Shown here piece after piece: positions 34,782 through 43,329 of a DNA stretch of 64,000 bases. The stretch's first letter is position 1. Each line of letters starts with the position of its first letter. The translations under genes and the position numbers were made by a program. The notes below the pieces were generated by a model, which had not been told where the DNA came from, made no database searches, and was given only the letters and a program-made list of their open reading frames with translations. This stretch comes from PNNG01 sp046291695 (lineage in GTDB: Bacteria > Bacteroidota > Bacteroidia > UBA7662), in NCBI GenBank assembly GCA_046291695.1, contig JBKBSO010000005.1, positions 1-64,000 on the forward strand, in the 5' to 3' direction.

Positions 34782-36422
34782 TTAATTGGTTCTGTTGTTT
34801 TCGAGTTTGATTACCCGGTCGCAACTGCGTAGTAAATCCGGATCGTTGGTAACGGCCACCAAGGTCCAGCCACCACTGGTGAGGATTTTGTTGATTTGCT
34901 GCTTCTCCATTTCAGGCAAGGTGCTGGTCATGTCTTCAAACAATAACAAGCCCGGCGTACGAACCAATGCCCGGGCCAACAAAATCCTGCTGATGATGTT
35001 TTGGGATGTACGCTTACCCTCAGGCAATAACTCGGTATTTAAACCGGCAGGTAGCCTGTCGATGTAACTGTCGAGGCCTACTTGGGTAAGGATGCTGAGC
35101 AATTGTTTGTCTTCAATATCCCGGCCTAAGGTGATGTTGTCCTGAATACTGCCACTGAAAATGGTTTCGGTACTCATACATTCTCCCACCCAACGGTGTA
35201 AGGTGCCCCGGTCAATTTCCTGTAAGCGGATGTTGTTGAGCTTAATATTGCCAGAATAGTTGGCGTAAAAACCGGCAAGTAATTTAACCAAGCTCGACTT
35301 GCCGCCACCTGCTGTTCCGGTAATGCCAAGCTTTTCGCCGGGATGAATCATCAAATTGAGGTCGTTCAGGATAGGTTTTTGATAGCCCTCATATTTAAAG
35401 GTAAGGTTCTGAATTTCGATGTTGATGCCCTGCGAACAGCCTTCTTCTGTGAGGGCAAAGCCTCCTTCAGGCTCCAATTCCATATCGGTAACCTCACCTA
35501 CCTTATGCAGTGAGGTTAAGAGGTCATAAATCATATCCATGCTCTGCAGGATTTTTTCTACCGCTCCCAACACCATCAGGATAATGATTTCGGCAGCTAC
35601 GAACTGCCCGATGTTGATCTGCCGGTCGATAACCAAAAATACCCCGATGCCCAACAAACTGGCAGCCACCAGTACCTTAATGATCACCATGGCGGTGTAC
35701 TGCGTCATCAGAATACGGAAATGCGCTTTTCGCGCCAATAAATAGGCCGAAACTTCCTTGTCGAGCCGCTTGTTCGCCATTTCGGTCTCTTCCGAAATTT
35801 TAAATGTGGTGATGGCGCGCGCAATCTCTTGTAACCAAAACGCCGTTCGGTACTTGTATTTCGACTCCACAATGCTGGTATCCATGCCTTTCTGTCCGGT
35901 TATCCTAAAAAGCATATACAGGGAAAAAAGCAGGGTTGCACTCAAGGCAATAAATAAGGGATGATAAATGGAAAGCAACAACAACCCAAAAATCATCTGC
36001 AGGGATGCCACACTAAAGTCTATCAAAATTTTCGCCGTCCCTTTTTGTACCTGAGGCACATCAAAAAAACGGTTCACTACCTCGGGTGGATAGCGGTTTT
36101 GCATGATTTCAAGCTTGATGCGCGGAATCCGATAGCTGAACTCAAAGGCCCCTCTGGCAAAAATCTGCTGCTGAATAAATTCCGCAAGCCACAATTGCAT
36201 GATTTGTAAATAACCCGTAATGGCAATACCCAATACCACCATGGTAACCAATAAAGCTAATGAGGTGCTCATCTGGCCAGCCAGTACAAACTGAATGATG
36301 GCCTGCATGCCTAAGGGCAAACTTAAAGAGACCAAGCCCGCAATGAGGGCGTAAAAATATAAATAGCCGATTTCTTTGCGAAAACCGGACAAGAGTTTAA
36401 AGAATCTGGTGGTGGGTTGCAT
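34782..36422 (-). CDS. ABC transporter, fused membrane and ATPase domains, degenerate nucleotide-binding domain
   Basis: A 546-residue ABC half-transporter with a transmembrane domain (about 1-305, five or six helices) and an ATPase domain (about 335-546). The Walker A is intact (GTAGGGKSS, Lys375), but other motifs deviate: the Q-loop Gln is missing (VGECMS), the signature LSGGQ is replaced by KRTSQN near 470-475, Walker B ends ED where DE is usual (LLLFED, 492-497), and the H-loop His is Asn (VTNDPD, 526). This pattern suggests strongly reduced hydrolysis or a binding-only role. It has no N-terminal peptidase domain. The HlyD gene follows after 10 bp, and tetR ends directly upstream. Confidence 0.85.
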   Translation of the reverse strand: MQPTTRFFKLLSGFRKEIGYLYFYALIAGLVSLSLPLGMQAIIQFVLAGQMSTSLALLVTMVVLGIAITGYLQIMQLWLAEFIQQQIFARGAFEFSYRIPRIKLEIMQNRYPPEVVNRFFDVPQVQKGTAKILIDFSVASLQMIFGLLLLSIYHPLFIALSATLLFSLYMLFRITGQKGMDTSIVESKYKYRTAFWLQEIARAITTFKISEETEMANKRLDKEVSAYLLARKAHFRILMTQYTAMVIIKVLVAASLLGIGVFLVIDRQINIGQFVAAEIIILMVLGAVEKILQSMDMIYDLLTSLHKVGEVTDMELEPEGGFALTEEGCSQGINIEIQNLTFKYEGYQKPILNDLNLMIHPGEKLGITGTAGGGKSSLVKLLAGFYANYSGNIKLNNIRLQEIDRGTLHRWVGECMSTETIFSGSIQDNITLGRDIEDKQLLSILTQVGLDSYIDRLPAGLNTELLPEGKRTSQNIISRILLARALVRTPGLLLFEDMTSTLPEMEKQQINKILTSGGWTLVAVTNDPDLLRSCDRVIKLENNRTN

Positions 36423-37103
36423 TTAGGATGTTTTTAAGGCTCCTTTTACCAGGTTAAGGGTGAAGTCGGTAATACGTTCATCCTGCTCACAAAGTTCAGT
36501 CAAACTAGGCAAATGTACGGCATAATACCGCTGAACAAATAAAATGTTCATAACCGCCGAAACCAGCGTACTCGGATAGGGGTAGCCGGGCTGCACTTCT
36601 ATGATCATTTCACTTAATCGTTTGCATACCCGGGTGTAATCGGCAAATAAACCAGCCTGGTGCTCGGCATCAATGGCACTGCTGTAATAAACACGACCCC
36701 ATTCGGCCACTACCAATTGATGAATTTGATGAAATTCAGCTTCGTCCACCGGCCAATGTAGCGCCTCCGGTCTGGCTATCATCCGAATGGCACGAAACAA
36801 CTTTTCACTCGGATCAGCCAAGTTTTCAACACCAAAAGTAAGCTGGTATTCTATCCATATCCAATACATCGACATGAAATATAGCAGTATGTGGTGCTTG
36901 TTTTCAAAATATCGATACACCGATGCTTCGGTAGTTTGCATACGCTCGGCGAGTTTTTTGAAGGTGAAAGCTTCAAAACCTATTTCCAACATCAAGGCCA
37001 AACCTTCACGCACAATACGCTTGCCCAATTCGCTGCTGCCAGGCTCCTTCTTATAAAAAGCCGGAGCAGGACTCGGACGCCAATTTTGCACTAACCTGAT
37101 CAT
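36423..37103 (-). CDS. TetR-family transcriptional regulator
   Basis: A 226-residue regulator with a TetR helix-turn-helix (about 25-75: RIVREGLALMLEIGFEAFTFKKLAERMQTTEASVYRYFENKHHIL, which has the AS-x-YRYFxNK hallmark). The C-terminal part is a helical ligand domain. It is the first gene of the ABC/HlyD/TolC operon; the ABC gene starts at the base after its stop. It likely controls the exporter. A 22-bp palindrome upstream of it is a candidate operator. Confidence 0.9.
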   Translation of the reverse strand: MIRLVQNWRPSPAPAFYKKEPGSSELGKRIVREGLALMLEIGFEAFTFKKLAERMQTTEASVYRYFENKHHILLYFMSMYWIWIEYQLTFGVENLADPSEKLFRAIRMIARPEALHWPVDEAEFHQIHQLVVAEWGRVYYSSAIDAEHQAGLFADYTRVCKRLSEMIIEVQPGYPYPSTLVSAVMNILFVQRYYAVHLPSLTELCEQDERITDFTLNLVKGALKTS

Positions 37104-37267
37104 GATAAAAGTAATCGAAGCAAAATTAATAGTATTACTATTATATTCGGCTGTGCTTACCCTATTTTTTTAGAATTTCCTTGAAGGATACGCTATATCG
37201 ACCCGCTCAGCACGCTGGTAAAGCTTTATGCGCTACCTCTTTGGCCAGCCAATATGCCCAGGCTCTA

Positions 37268-37289
37268 ACTGGCTTCAATTGAAGCCAGT
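37268..37289. promoter_or_regulatory. 22-bp perfect palindrome, candidate operator
   Basis: The half-site ACTGGCTTCAA is followed at once by its exact reverse complement, with no spacer. It is 165 bp upstream of the tetR ATG and 188 bp before the hbd ATG. A perfect dyad of this size fits a dimeric repressor such as the adjacent TetR protein, but no binding is shown. Confidence 0.55.
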
Positions 37290-37394
37290 GAACCCTGAAC
37301 AACCAAGAAATAAACGATTAACTTTAAACTAAAATTAACCGAAGGTTGAAAGAAAAGTGACCACCTAAATCAGGCAAGGACAGACATTCAATCT

Positions 37395-37430
37395 GAAATC
37401 ATAAATCTCACATACGAAATCATAAATCTC
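37395..37430. repeat. 15-bp direct repeat, two copies
   Basis: GAAATCATAAATCTC occurs at 37395-37409 and again at 37416-37430, 21 bp apart (two helical turns). It lies 46 to 82 bp before the hbd start and could be a regulator site. Confidence 0.75.
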
Positions 37431-37476
37431 TAATCAAAAGACTCGAATTCCGTATTTTCGGCAAAAATTTATTTTC

Positions 37477-38367
37477 ATGAAAAATATAGTAGTTATTGGC
37501 TCCGGCACCATGGGCAACGGCATCGCCCATGTGTTCGCCATGAAAGGCTTTCAGGTAAGTTTGGTAGATGTCTCAGAAAAAGCCCTCGAAAAAGGAATGG
37601 CCACCATCGGCAAAAATCTCGAACGCATGGTGCAAAAGGGCAGTATCGACGAAGCCGCCAAAGCAGCTACCCTAGCCAACCTGAAGCCTGTTACCGATAT
37701 CAGTACGGTTGCTGGTGCAGCCGACTTGATTGTGGAAGCCGCTACCGAAAATGTAGAACTTAAACTCAAAATATTCCAACAAATAGATGCCTTGGCCAAT
37801 CCGGCTGCCATCCTCGCTACCAATACTTCTTCCATTAGCATTACTAAAATCGCCGCAGCAACCTCCCGGCCAGATAAAGTCATTGGCATGCACTTCATGA
37901 ATCCGGTACCGGTGATGAAGCTGGTGGAGGTCATTCGGGGTTACAACACGAGCGATGAGGTAACGGCAACCATCATGGAACTTTCAGCCAAACTGGGCAA
38001 AATTCCAGTGGAAGTGAATGACTATCCGGGATTTGTGGCCAATCGCATACTCATGCCCATGATCAACGAAGCCATCATCACCTTATTCGAAGGCGTGGCC
38101 GGTGTTGAAGAAATTGACCAAGTCATGAAACTGGGCATGGCACACCCCATGGGGCCCCTTCAATTGGCCGACTTTATCGGTCTCGATGTTTGCCTGGCCA
38201 TCCTTCAGGTATTGCACCAAGGCTTGGGGAACCCAAAATACGCCCCTTGTCCACTCTTGGTGAATATGGTAACCGCCGGCCACTTGGGTGTGAAGTCGGG
38301 TTCAGGTTTTTACCTGCATACTCCGGGCAGCAAAGAATTGGTGGTAGCACCGGCTTTTAGCAAGTAA
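37477..38367 (+). CDS. 3-hydroxyacyl-CoA / 3-hydroxybutyryl-CoA dehydrogenase
   Basis: A 296-residue NAD-dependent enzyme that oxidises (S)-3-hydroxyacyl-CoA or reduces acetoacetyl-CoA. It has the Rossmann motif GSGTMGNGIA (8-17), the acidic SLVDVSEKAL loop at the end of strand 2, the NTSS block and the catalytic MHFMNPVPVMKLVEVIRG (His and nearby Glu). The C-terminal half (about 185-296) is the dimerisation/substrate domain. The size is normal for the single-function Hbd type. The gene has its own terminator. Confidence 0.93.
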   Translation: MKNIVVIGSGTMGNGIAHVFAMKGFQVSLVDVSEKALEKGMATIGKNLERMVQKGSIDEAAKAATLANLKPVTDISTVAGAADLIVEAATENVELKLKIFQQIDALANPAAILATNTSSISITKIAAATSRPDKVIGMHFMNPVPVMKLVEVIRGYNTSDEVTATIMELSAKLGKIPVEVNDYPGFVANRILMPMINEAIITLFEGVAGVEEIDQVMKLGMAHPMGPLQLADFIGLDVCLAILQVLHQGLGNPKYAPCPLLVNMVTAGHLGVKSGSGFYLHTPGSKELVVAPAFSK

Positions 38368-38384
38368 AACCATCCTACCTTTTG

Positions 38385-38415
38385 AGCCCGCCGGATTCGT
38401 CTTGGCGGGCTTTTT
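38385..38415 (+). terminator. Terminator of the dehydrogenase gene
   Basis: Stem AGCCCGCC / GGCGGGCT with an 11-nt loop is followed by five T. It begins 17 bp after the stop. Confidence 0.9.
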
Positions 38416-38490
38416 ATAGGTAGGCAGTTTGCACCAAGTTCCCCATAGGCTACACATTATTCAAGGAAGCAAAGCCAGTTTACTACCTCC

Positions 38491-38509
38491 CGCGAAAACA
38501 ACTTTCGCG
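38491..38509. repeat. 7-bp inverted repeat with 5-nt loop
   Basis: CGCGAAA and TTTCGCG are separated by five bases in non-coding DNA between two terminators. There is no T-run, so it is not a terminator. Confidence 0.6.
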
Positions 38510-38608
38510 CTTCGGGTACATCGTGTTTTAGGGCCTATAAGTGTCCCTATCTTAGTGCTGAGCCGTTTTTTATGCTCAACAAATGCCTTGCAGGCTGAGG
38601 CGTTGGTA

Positions 38609-38633
38609 TAAAAAAACCGGCACTTGGCCGGTT
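38609..38633 (-). terminator. Terminator of the repeat-motif lipoprotein gene
   Basis: On the minus strand, AACCGGC / GCCGGTT with loop CAAGT is followed by seven T. It sits 6 bp past the stop at 38639. Confidence 0.9.
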
Positions 38634-38638
38634 CAAAA

Positions 38639-39097
38639 TTAGTTGGGGAGGGGATCGCCTACTGGAATGTTACAGTCGTGTCCGGGTTCCCCGTGTGCCG
38701 GATTTAAACGTTTACTACCGCCTGAACTTGTCGCTGGGCTACTCGGTGCTGAGGGATTGATTTTGGTTTCAATTACCGGACCTCCCTGGGGCATCTGGGG
38801 CTGAGCACTTGCTCCGGGCGCATTGGGATTATTGGCGTAATCCTCAGGATTTGAGGTAAGTGGTGCACCTACCGGGATTTCACAACGGTGTCCGGGCATG
38901 CCATGCTCCGGGTTTAAAGCAATTTCAACTGTTTTTTGTGCACCGGTATCTCCGGGCGACTGGGGCAGAGGTACACTTACCGAAGATGGTGTTTGAACGG
39001 CCGGACTGTTGTTCCTGTATTTGCGTTTAGAATCGTTGTTACAGGCACTTAAGCCAAGAGCAACGAGCAGCGCAATGCCAAATATTTTAATGTTCAT
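38639..39097 (-). CDS. Lipoprotein with a duplicated His/Cys motif
   Basis: A 152-residue lipoprotein. Start ATG 39097 gives a lipobox with Cys19 (LGLSAC), followed by a low-complexity Pro/Ser/Gln linker. Two 20-residue blocks are nearly identical (15 of 20): residues 61-80 and 131-150, both of the form LNPxHGxPGHxCxIPVGxPL. The rest is a disordered spacer rich in Pro, Ser and Asn. The conserved HG-PGH-C triad is suggestive of metal binding or a disulfide. I have seen similar short motifs in Bacteroidota lipoproteins but cannot name a function. It stands 56 bp after the NAD(P)HX repair gene. Confidence 0.82.
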   Translation of the reverse strand: MNIKIFGIALLVALGLSACNNDSKRKYRNNSPAVQTPSSVSVPLPQSPGDTGAQKTVEIALNPEHGMPGHRCEIPVGAPLTSNPEDYANNPNAPGASAQPQMPQGGPVIETKINPSAPSSPATSSGGSKRLNPAHGEPGHDCNIPVGDPLPN

Positions 39098-39153
39098 AAT
39101 GGTGTGTTTGGCTGAAATATACGGCTTTTCGTACAATGCTGCCAATTTTATGA

Positions 39154-40653
39154 TTATTTCATGGATTCGAGTTCCAAAAATACCCGGCCCAATTGCCCTA
39201 TCAAATCGTCGGGTACCATGCTGCTTAAGCCCGATTCTCTGGTGGCAAACTCGGCTGCCCGACCATGGATCCATACGCCGGCAGCAGCTGCTTGAGCCGG
39301 CCCTAGTCCTTGTGCAAGCATGGCTGTGATGATGCCCGTAAGCACATCGCCACTTCCGGCTTTGGCCAAACCGGCATGGCCACTTCGGTTCACCAAAGGG
39401 CGCTTTCCGGGTATAAGCACAAAAGTGAAGGCATTTTTAAGAATGATAACCAGTTTATGTTTATTGGCCATCGCTTGTGCATGGGAAAGCCGATCCCACC
39501 AATGGACTTGCTTGCCAAATAAGCGATCGAATTCAGCTTTATGCGGACAAATAATGGTATTTTCAGGCAACAAAGGAAACCATTCGGGATGTGCTGCCAG
39601 CAGGTTTAACGCATCTGCATCAAGTACCAAGGGGCTATGGTTTTTACCTAAAAAACCGGCCATAGCTGAAGCGGTTTCGGGTTTTGTACCCAGTCCGGGG
39701 CCAAGGCCAATGGCGGTATATCGGTTTGTGTCGAGCATTTGCGTCCAATAATCTTTGCCCGATATTATGCTCATGATTTCCGGATGGCGGTAGGCCAGCG
39801 GGCCAACGAGGGGTTCAGGACATGCCAGACTACTCAATCCGGCACCCGAGCGGCTACAAGCTGAAGCGGACAGCACGGCAGCACCATACATGCCGGTACT
39901 TCCGGCAACCAGTAAGGCATGGCCATACATTCCTTTGTGCGAAAAGGTGGTTCTCTTCGCCAAGCTTGATGCTATTGTAGCGGGATCAAGGTAGGTAGCA
40001 TGTACATCAATATGCCGGAAATCTGGATTTAATCCGATATCCACGAGCATGAGTTGGCCAGCGAACACGCCTGATTCAGGGAAATGCAAGTTCCATTTGT
40101 GCTGCTGCAAGCTTAAGGTGTAACTCGCCCTGATGATGGGCCAGCTGGGGTCGAAGTGGCCGTCTGCTGGCATTCCCGAGGGCAAATCGATGCTGATGAT
40201 CTGCTGCTCAGCCGTGTTGATGGTACGAATCCATTCGGCATAAAGCCCGTCAGCCGCACGGTTGATACCACTTCCCAGTAGCGCATCAATGATGAACTCA
40301 TAACGCTTTAAATCCGAATATTCAGTAAGCGGAATCAGACGCGCACTGCAATGCTGCAAGCGTTCGAATTGGGCTGCGTTCTCTTCGCTGTATGTTAACC
40401 AAGGCATTCGGGCTAACTCAATGTCGTAACCGGCTTCATGCAGCATGCGGGCCAAAGCCAGTCCATCACCCCCATTGTTGCCATGTCCGCACAGCACCAA
40501 AACTTTTGCAGGAGAAGGAAAGAGACGTCGTATAGTGTCAAAACAAGCCTGAGAAGCCCGCTCCATCAATTCGAGTGAGCTGATTCCTTCATGTTCCATG
40601 CTGAACAAATCCCAATCGCGAATGGCTGCCTGGCTGAAAATAAAGGCGCTCAT
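39154..40653 (-). CDS. nnr: Bifunctional NAD(P)H-hydrate repair enzyme (epimerase + ADP-dependent dehydratase)
   Basis: A 499-residue enzyme that repairs hydrated NAD(P)H. The N-terminal YjeF_N epimerase domain (about 1-215) has the ELMERAS motif and LCGHGNNGGDGLALARML; the C-terminal carbohydrate-kinase-like dehydratase (about 225-495) has AVLSASACSRSGAG, PLVLDADALNLLA, and GSGDVLTGIITAMLAQG. The fusion and length are normal for bacteria. The start is at 40653, overlapping the upstream NlpC gene by 4 bp on the same strand. Confidence 0.95.
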   Translation of the reverse strand: MSAFIFSQAAIRDWDLFSMEHEGISSLELMERASQACFDTIRRLFPSPAKVLVLCGHGNNGGDGLALARMLHEAGYDIELARMPWLTYSEENAAQFERLQHCSARLIPLTEYSDLKRYEFIIDALLGSGINRAADGLYAEWIRTINTAEQQIISIDLPSGMPADGHFDPSWPIIRASYTLSLQQHKWNLHFPESGVFAGQLMLVDIGLNPDFRHIDVHATYLDPATIASSLAKRTTFSHKGMYGHALLVAGSTGMYGAAVLSASACSRSGAGLSSLACPEPLVGPLAYRHPEIMSIISGKDYWTQMLDTNRYTAIGLGPGLGTKPETASAMAGFLGKNHSPLVLDADALNLLAAHPEWFPLLPENTIICPHKAEFDRLFGKQVHWWDRLSHAQAMANKHKLVIILKNAFTFVLIPGKRPLVNRSGHAGLAKAGSGDVLTGIITAMLAQGLGPAQAAAAGVWIHGRAAEFATRESGLSSMVPDDLIGQLGRVFLELESMK

Positions 40654-41405
40654 AGAATACGACGAATGATACGGAGCTTATGCGTGTACCGTTGCTGCTG
40701 CTGATTGTAAATGCCAAAATGATCGATACGATCAATACGCACATGTCCGGAAGCATGTAAGATTCTATCAGGGCCGATCATCAGACCTACATGGATGATT
40801 TTACCTTCTTCGTTATCGAAAAAGGCCAGGTCGCCGGCCCGCGCTTCACCTATAAGATGAATGGCCTCCCCCAATTGCGACTGTGGCCCCGAGTCGCGGG
40901 GGATTTCCACACCATGCACCCGGAAAATCTGTTGCATTAAACCCGAGCAGTCGATGCCCCAAATACTTCGGCCGCCCCACAGATAGGGAGTATTGAGGTA
41001 CATTCTTCCACATTCAAGGAGAGACTCAATGGAAGTGCGCTTAGTAGGTCCGGTATCTCCATTATCTCCAAAATAGCCGTCGGCCGTTTTTCCCCACGCA
41101 TCCAATTGCAATACGCAGCCGTGGGGAATATGCATTTCGGCTACTGAATTAGCAATGGCGGTACTTCGTTGATGCACCACTAGCCTTTGGCTGGCAACAA
41201 AGCCCTCAGGTATAGCCGCAAATTGCTTATTGTCTATCCAACCTTCATACCCATCGGCACACGACCGAACAAGACTCCATTTTTCCTGACGGTCGAGGAG
41301 CAACAGACCCTCATCGTACAGCATTTGGTTGACTTGTTCCGAGCGGTCGGCAGCGTCGTGTCGCAAGGGTGCAACGGCTACTACAATGCGGTGTGTACTT
41401 TTCAT
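40650..41405 (-). CDS. NlpC/P60 cell-wall endopeptidase with SH3 domains
   Basis: A 251-residue protein with bacterial SH3-like N-terminal parts (about 1-110) and an NlpC/P60 cysteine peptidase domain (about 120-251). The catalytic Cys153 is in IDCSGLMQQIF and the His205 in IIHVGLMIG, with a third polar residue after ILHASGHVRI. It should hydrolyse the gamma-D-Glu-diaminopimelate bond in stem peptides. The start is ATG 41405 (MKSTHRIVVA); the longer frame would add 34 residues of no conservation. No signal peptide is seen, so it may act in cytoplasmic recycling of peptidoglycan. Confidence 0.9.
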   Translation of the reverse strand: MKSTHRIVVAVAPLRHDAADRSEQVNQMLYDEGLLLLDRQEKWSLVRSCADGYEGWIDNKQFAAIPEGFVASQRLVVHQRSTAIANSVAEMHIPHGCVLQLDAWGKTADGYFGDNGDTGPTKRTSIESLLECGRMYLNTPYLWGGRSIWGIDCSGLMQQIFRVHGVEIPRDSGPQSQLGEAIHLIGEARAGDLAFFDNEEGKIIHVGLMIGPDRILHASGHVRIDRIDHFGIYNQQQQRYTHKLRIIRRIL

Positions 41406-41413
41406 GCTACAAA

Positions 41414-41452
41414 ATAAAAAAGGTCTGTGCGATTGCTCACACAGACCTGCAT
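41414..41452 (-). terminator. Terminator of the OmpA/TPR lipoprotein gene
   Basis: AGGTCTGTG pairs with CACAGACCT on a loop of about nine bases, and the minus-strand 3' side has six T. It starts 18 bp after the stop at 41471. Confidence 0.88.
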
Positions 41453-41470
41453 TTTTCTTTTTCAAATAAA

Positions 41471-43189
41471 TTAACGGATGGCTACTTTGAAGTAGTCCTG
41501 GTTCCAATGCTTGATGAATTCAGCATCTTTCTTCGCCATATCGCGATACTTAGCATCGGCGGCAATCGCACGAGTAAGACCAGTGGTCATCATGTCGCGG
41601 TTTTCAGTACGAGCACCAATAATTGCACGCAGGTAATAAACAGCAGCATCTTTGTTTTCAATGGTTTCGGTTTCTTTCTCGGCGGCACTGTAGTTTTTAA
41701 CAAGCACAAAAGCCAGGGCCTTGTTGTAATTTCCGGCCTCAGAAGCAAGCTTGCTGCTAGCTACGTTCCAGTCGCCCATGCGAATGGCACAAACTCCCAA
41801 GTTGTAGTCGGCTTTGATGCCAGCATTGCCCGCTTGAGTAAACAAATCCTTAGCTTTTTTGTGATCGCCGTCCATAGCAGCAATAATCGCCAAATTGTTC
41901 AATACCTCACCGGCGTTGGCATTTGCAGCCTTAGCCTTGTCGAACATGGCTACTGCACCTGCTTTATCACCAGACTGAAGGGCCATTACTCCCATATTGT
42001 TAAAGCTGCGGTAGTCAGCGGGGTGACTCTTCGCCATTTGCTCGTAGATAGCCTTGCGGTCGGCATCGGTTTTGGCTACACCTGCTGCCTTTACAAACTC
42101 ATTGGCTGAGAGGGTATCGGGCTTGCTCTTGGCATAAACCAACAACATAGAGTCAGATTTTACAGGCTCAACAGCCTTAACAACCATGTTAGCACGACGC
42201 AATGGTGGGAGATACTTGTCGGCAAGCACCTGATACGACTTGGTCAACTTACGGAGTTCAGCTTGCTTCTCTTCGCTGCTGCCACCACCGTTGATGATTT
42301 TAATCACCTGATCTTTTTCAGGAATATCAGTAGCGTTTTGGATGGCTGACAAAAGACCTTTCCAGTCTTCAGTACCTGTTTGCTCCTGATAGAAATTGTC
42401 GTCGAACAACTTCTCTTTGTTCTTCTTCATGCCTTTTTTGCCATACAATGCGTTAAACACAAAGTCATTGGCCGCTTTAGCGCGCTGATCGGCCAGTTTG
42501 TCGTTGAATTGCAACTCACCATCAGGTGAAGCAAAGCCGTTTACTACAATCTGACGCACGTCGTAACCCGACTGCATGAAGTTTACCAACTTCTGGAGTT
42601 CGTCTTTTTTCTTTTCAGAATCGCGAATGTCGAAGCGGTTAATTACAAAATAAATGGTAGCAGCCTTTTCAACTTGAACTTCTTTCCAAAGGCTCGGCGC
42701 CATGGCTGGGCGATAATCTTGGTTCAACAACGACTGGGTGATGATGGTACCATCGGCCAATTTTACATCCGGAAAATCAACTGTTTTTTTCTTAACGCCA
42801 ACTTTTACTTTGGCATTCAGCTCAGCGGTTTCCATGCCTTTTTTGTAGGCTATTGATCCGGATTGGCTGAATTTTCCGCCATTTTCGAAGTTTACAGTAC
42901 GTCCACCACCTTCTGTTACACTTTCGCCTTTAAACTTGGCTGCAGGCAATTCTACACTATTGCCGCTGTAGTTCAATACAGGAGTAGCTTCAAATACACC
43001 GCGTTTGTCGAAAAACTTGGGGCCGAATTGTAAATTCATGGTGAATCGGATGCTGTCGCCTTGCAACTCCAGCACTTGTGGCTCGGTGCTGTAGCTAACT
43101 TTTTCAGGGGATTTCAGCATTTTGCTCGAACATCCTGCGGTGATACCAGCAGTAACGAGGGCTAAGGCAACTGATTTGTAGAGATTCAT
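41471..43189 (-). CDS. OmpA-domain lipoprotein with TPR repeats
   Basis: A 572-residue lipoprotein. The signal ends at ITAGC (Cys20). The first part is a beta-rich domain (about 40-175). An OmpA-like peptidoglycan-binding domain follows (about 176-270: YFVINRFDIRDSEKKKDELQKLVNFM ... VVNGFASPDGELQFNDKLADQRAKAANDFV), with the family ASP pattern. The C-terminal third (about 385-560) has TPR helices such as YRSFNNMGVMALQSGDKAGAVAMFDKA and GEVLNNLAIIAAMDGDHKKAKDLF. It likely fixes the outer membrane to the cell wall and scaffolds other proteins. The combination of OmpA and TPR is found in T9SS-linked proteins (PorE), but the order here differs. Confidence 0.87.
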   Translation of the reverse strand: MNLYKSVALALVTAGITAGCSSKMLKSPEKVSYSTEPQVLELQGDSIRFTMNLQFGPKFFDKRGVFEATPVLNYSGNSVELPAAKFKGESVTEGGGRTVNFENGGKFSQSGSIAYKKGMETAELNAKVKVGVKKKTVDFPDVKLADGTIITQSLLNQDYRPAMAPSLWKEVQVEKAATIYFVINRFDIRDSEKKKDELQKLVNFMQSGYDVRQIVVNGFASPDGELQFNDKLADQRAKAANDFVFNALYGKKGMKKNKEKLFDDNFYQEQTGTEDWKGLLSAIQNATDIPEKDQVIKIINGGGSSEEKQAELRKLTKSYQVLADKYLPPLRRANMVVKAVEPVKSDSMLLVYAKSKPDTLSANEFVKAAGVAKTDADRKAIYEQMAKSHPADYRSFNNMGVMALQSGDKAGAVAMFDKAKAANANAGEVLNNLAIIAAMDGDHKKAKDLFTQAGNAGIKADYNLGVCAIRMGDWNVASSKLASEAGNYNKALAFVLVKNYSAAEKETETIENKDAAVYYLRAIIGARTENRDMMTTGLTRAIAADAKYRDMAKKDAEFIKHWNQDYFKVAIR

Positions 43190-43329
43190 AATATGTGGTT
43201 TTAGACCGTTTTGATTGCGAATTTAATTTGGGCACAAATATATTGAATACTATGTGATTAACCAACGATAGTTGAAATCCTTAAAATGTTTATAAAATTT
43301 CGTCTATTTGTAGTCTGTAACGCCATACC

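Larger units (their letters stand above)
37104..37476. other. Divergent intergenic region between tetR and hbd
   Basis: No gene is supported here. It holds a 22-bp perfect palindrome and two copies of a 15-bp repeat, both listed separately. It must contain the promoters for the export operon (minus strand) and hbd (plus strand), but no clear -7 box was picked. Confidence 0.6.
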
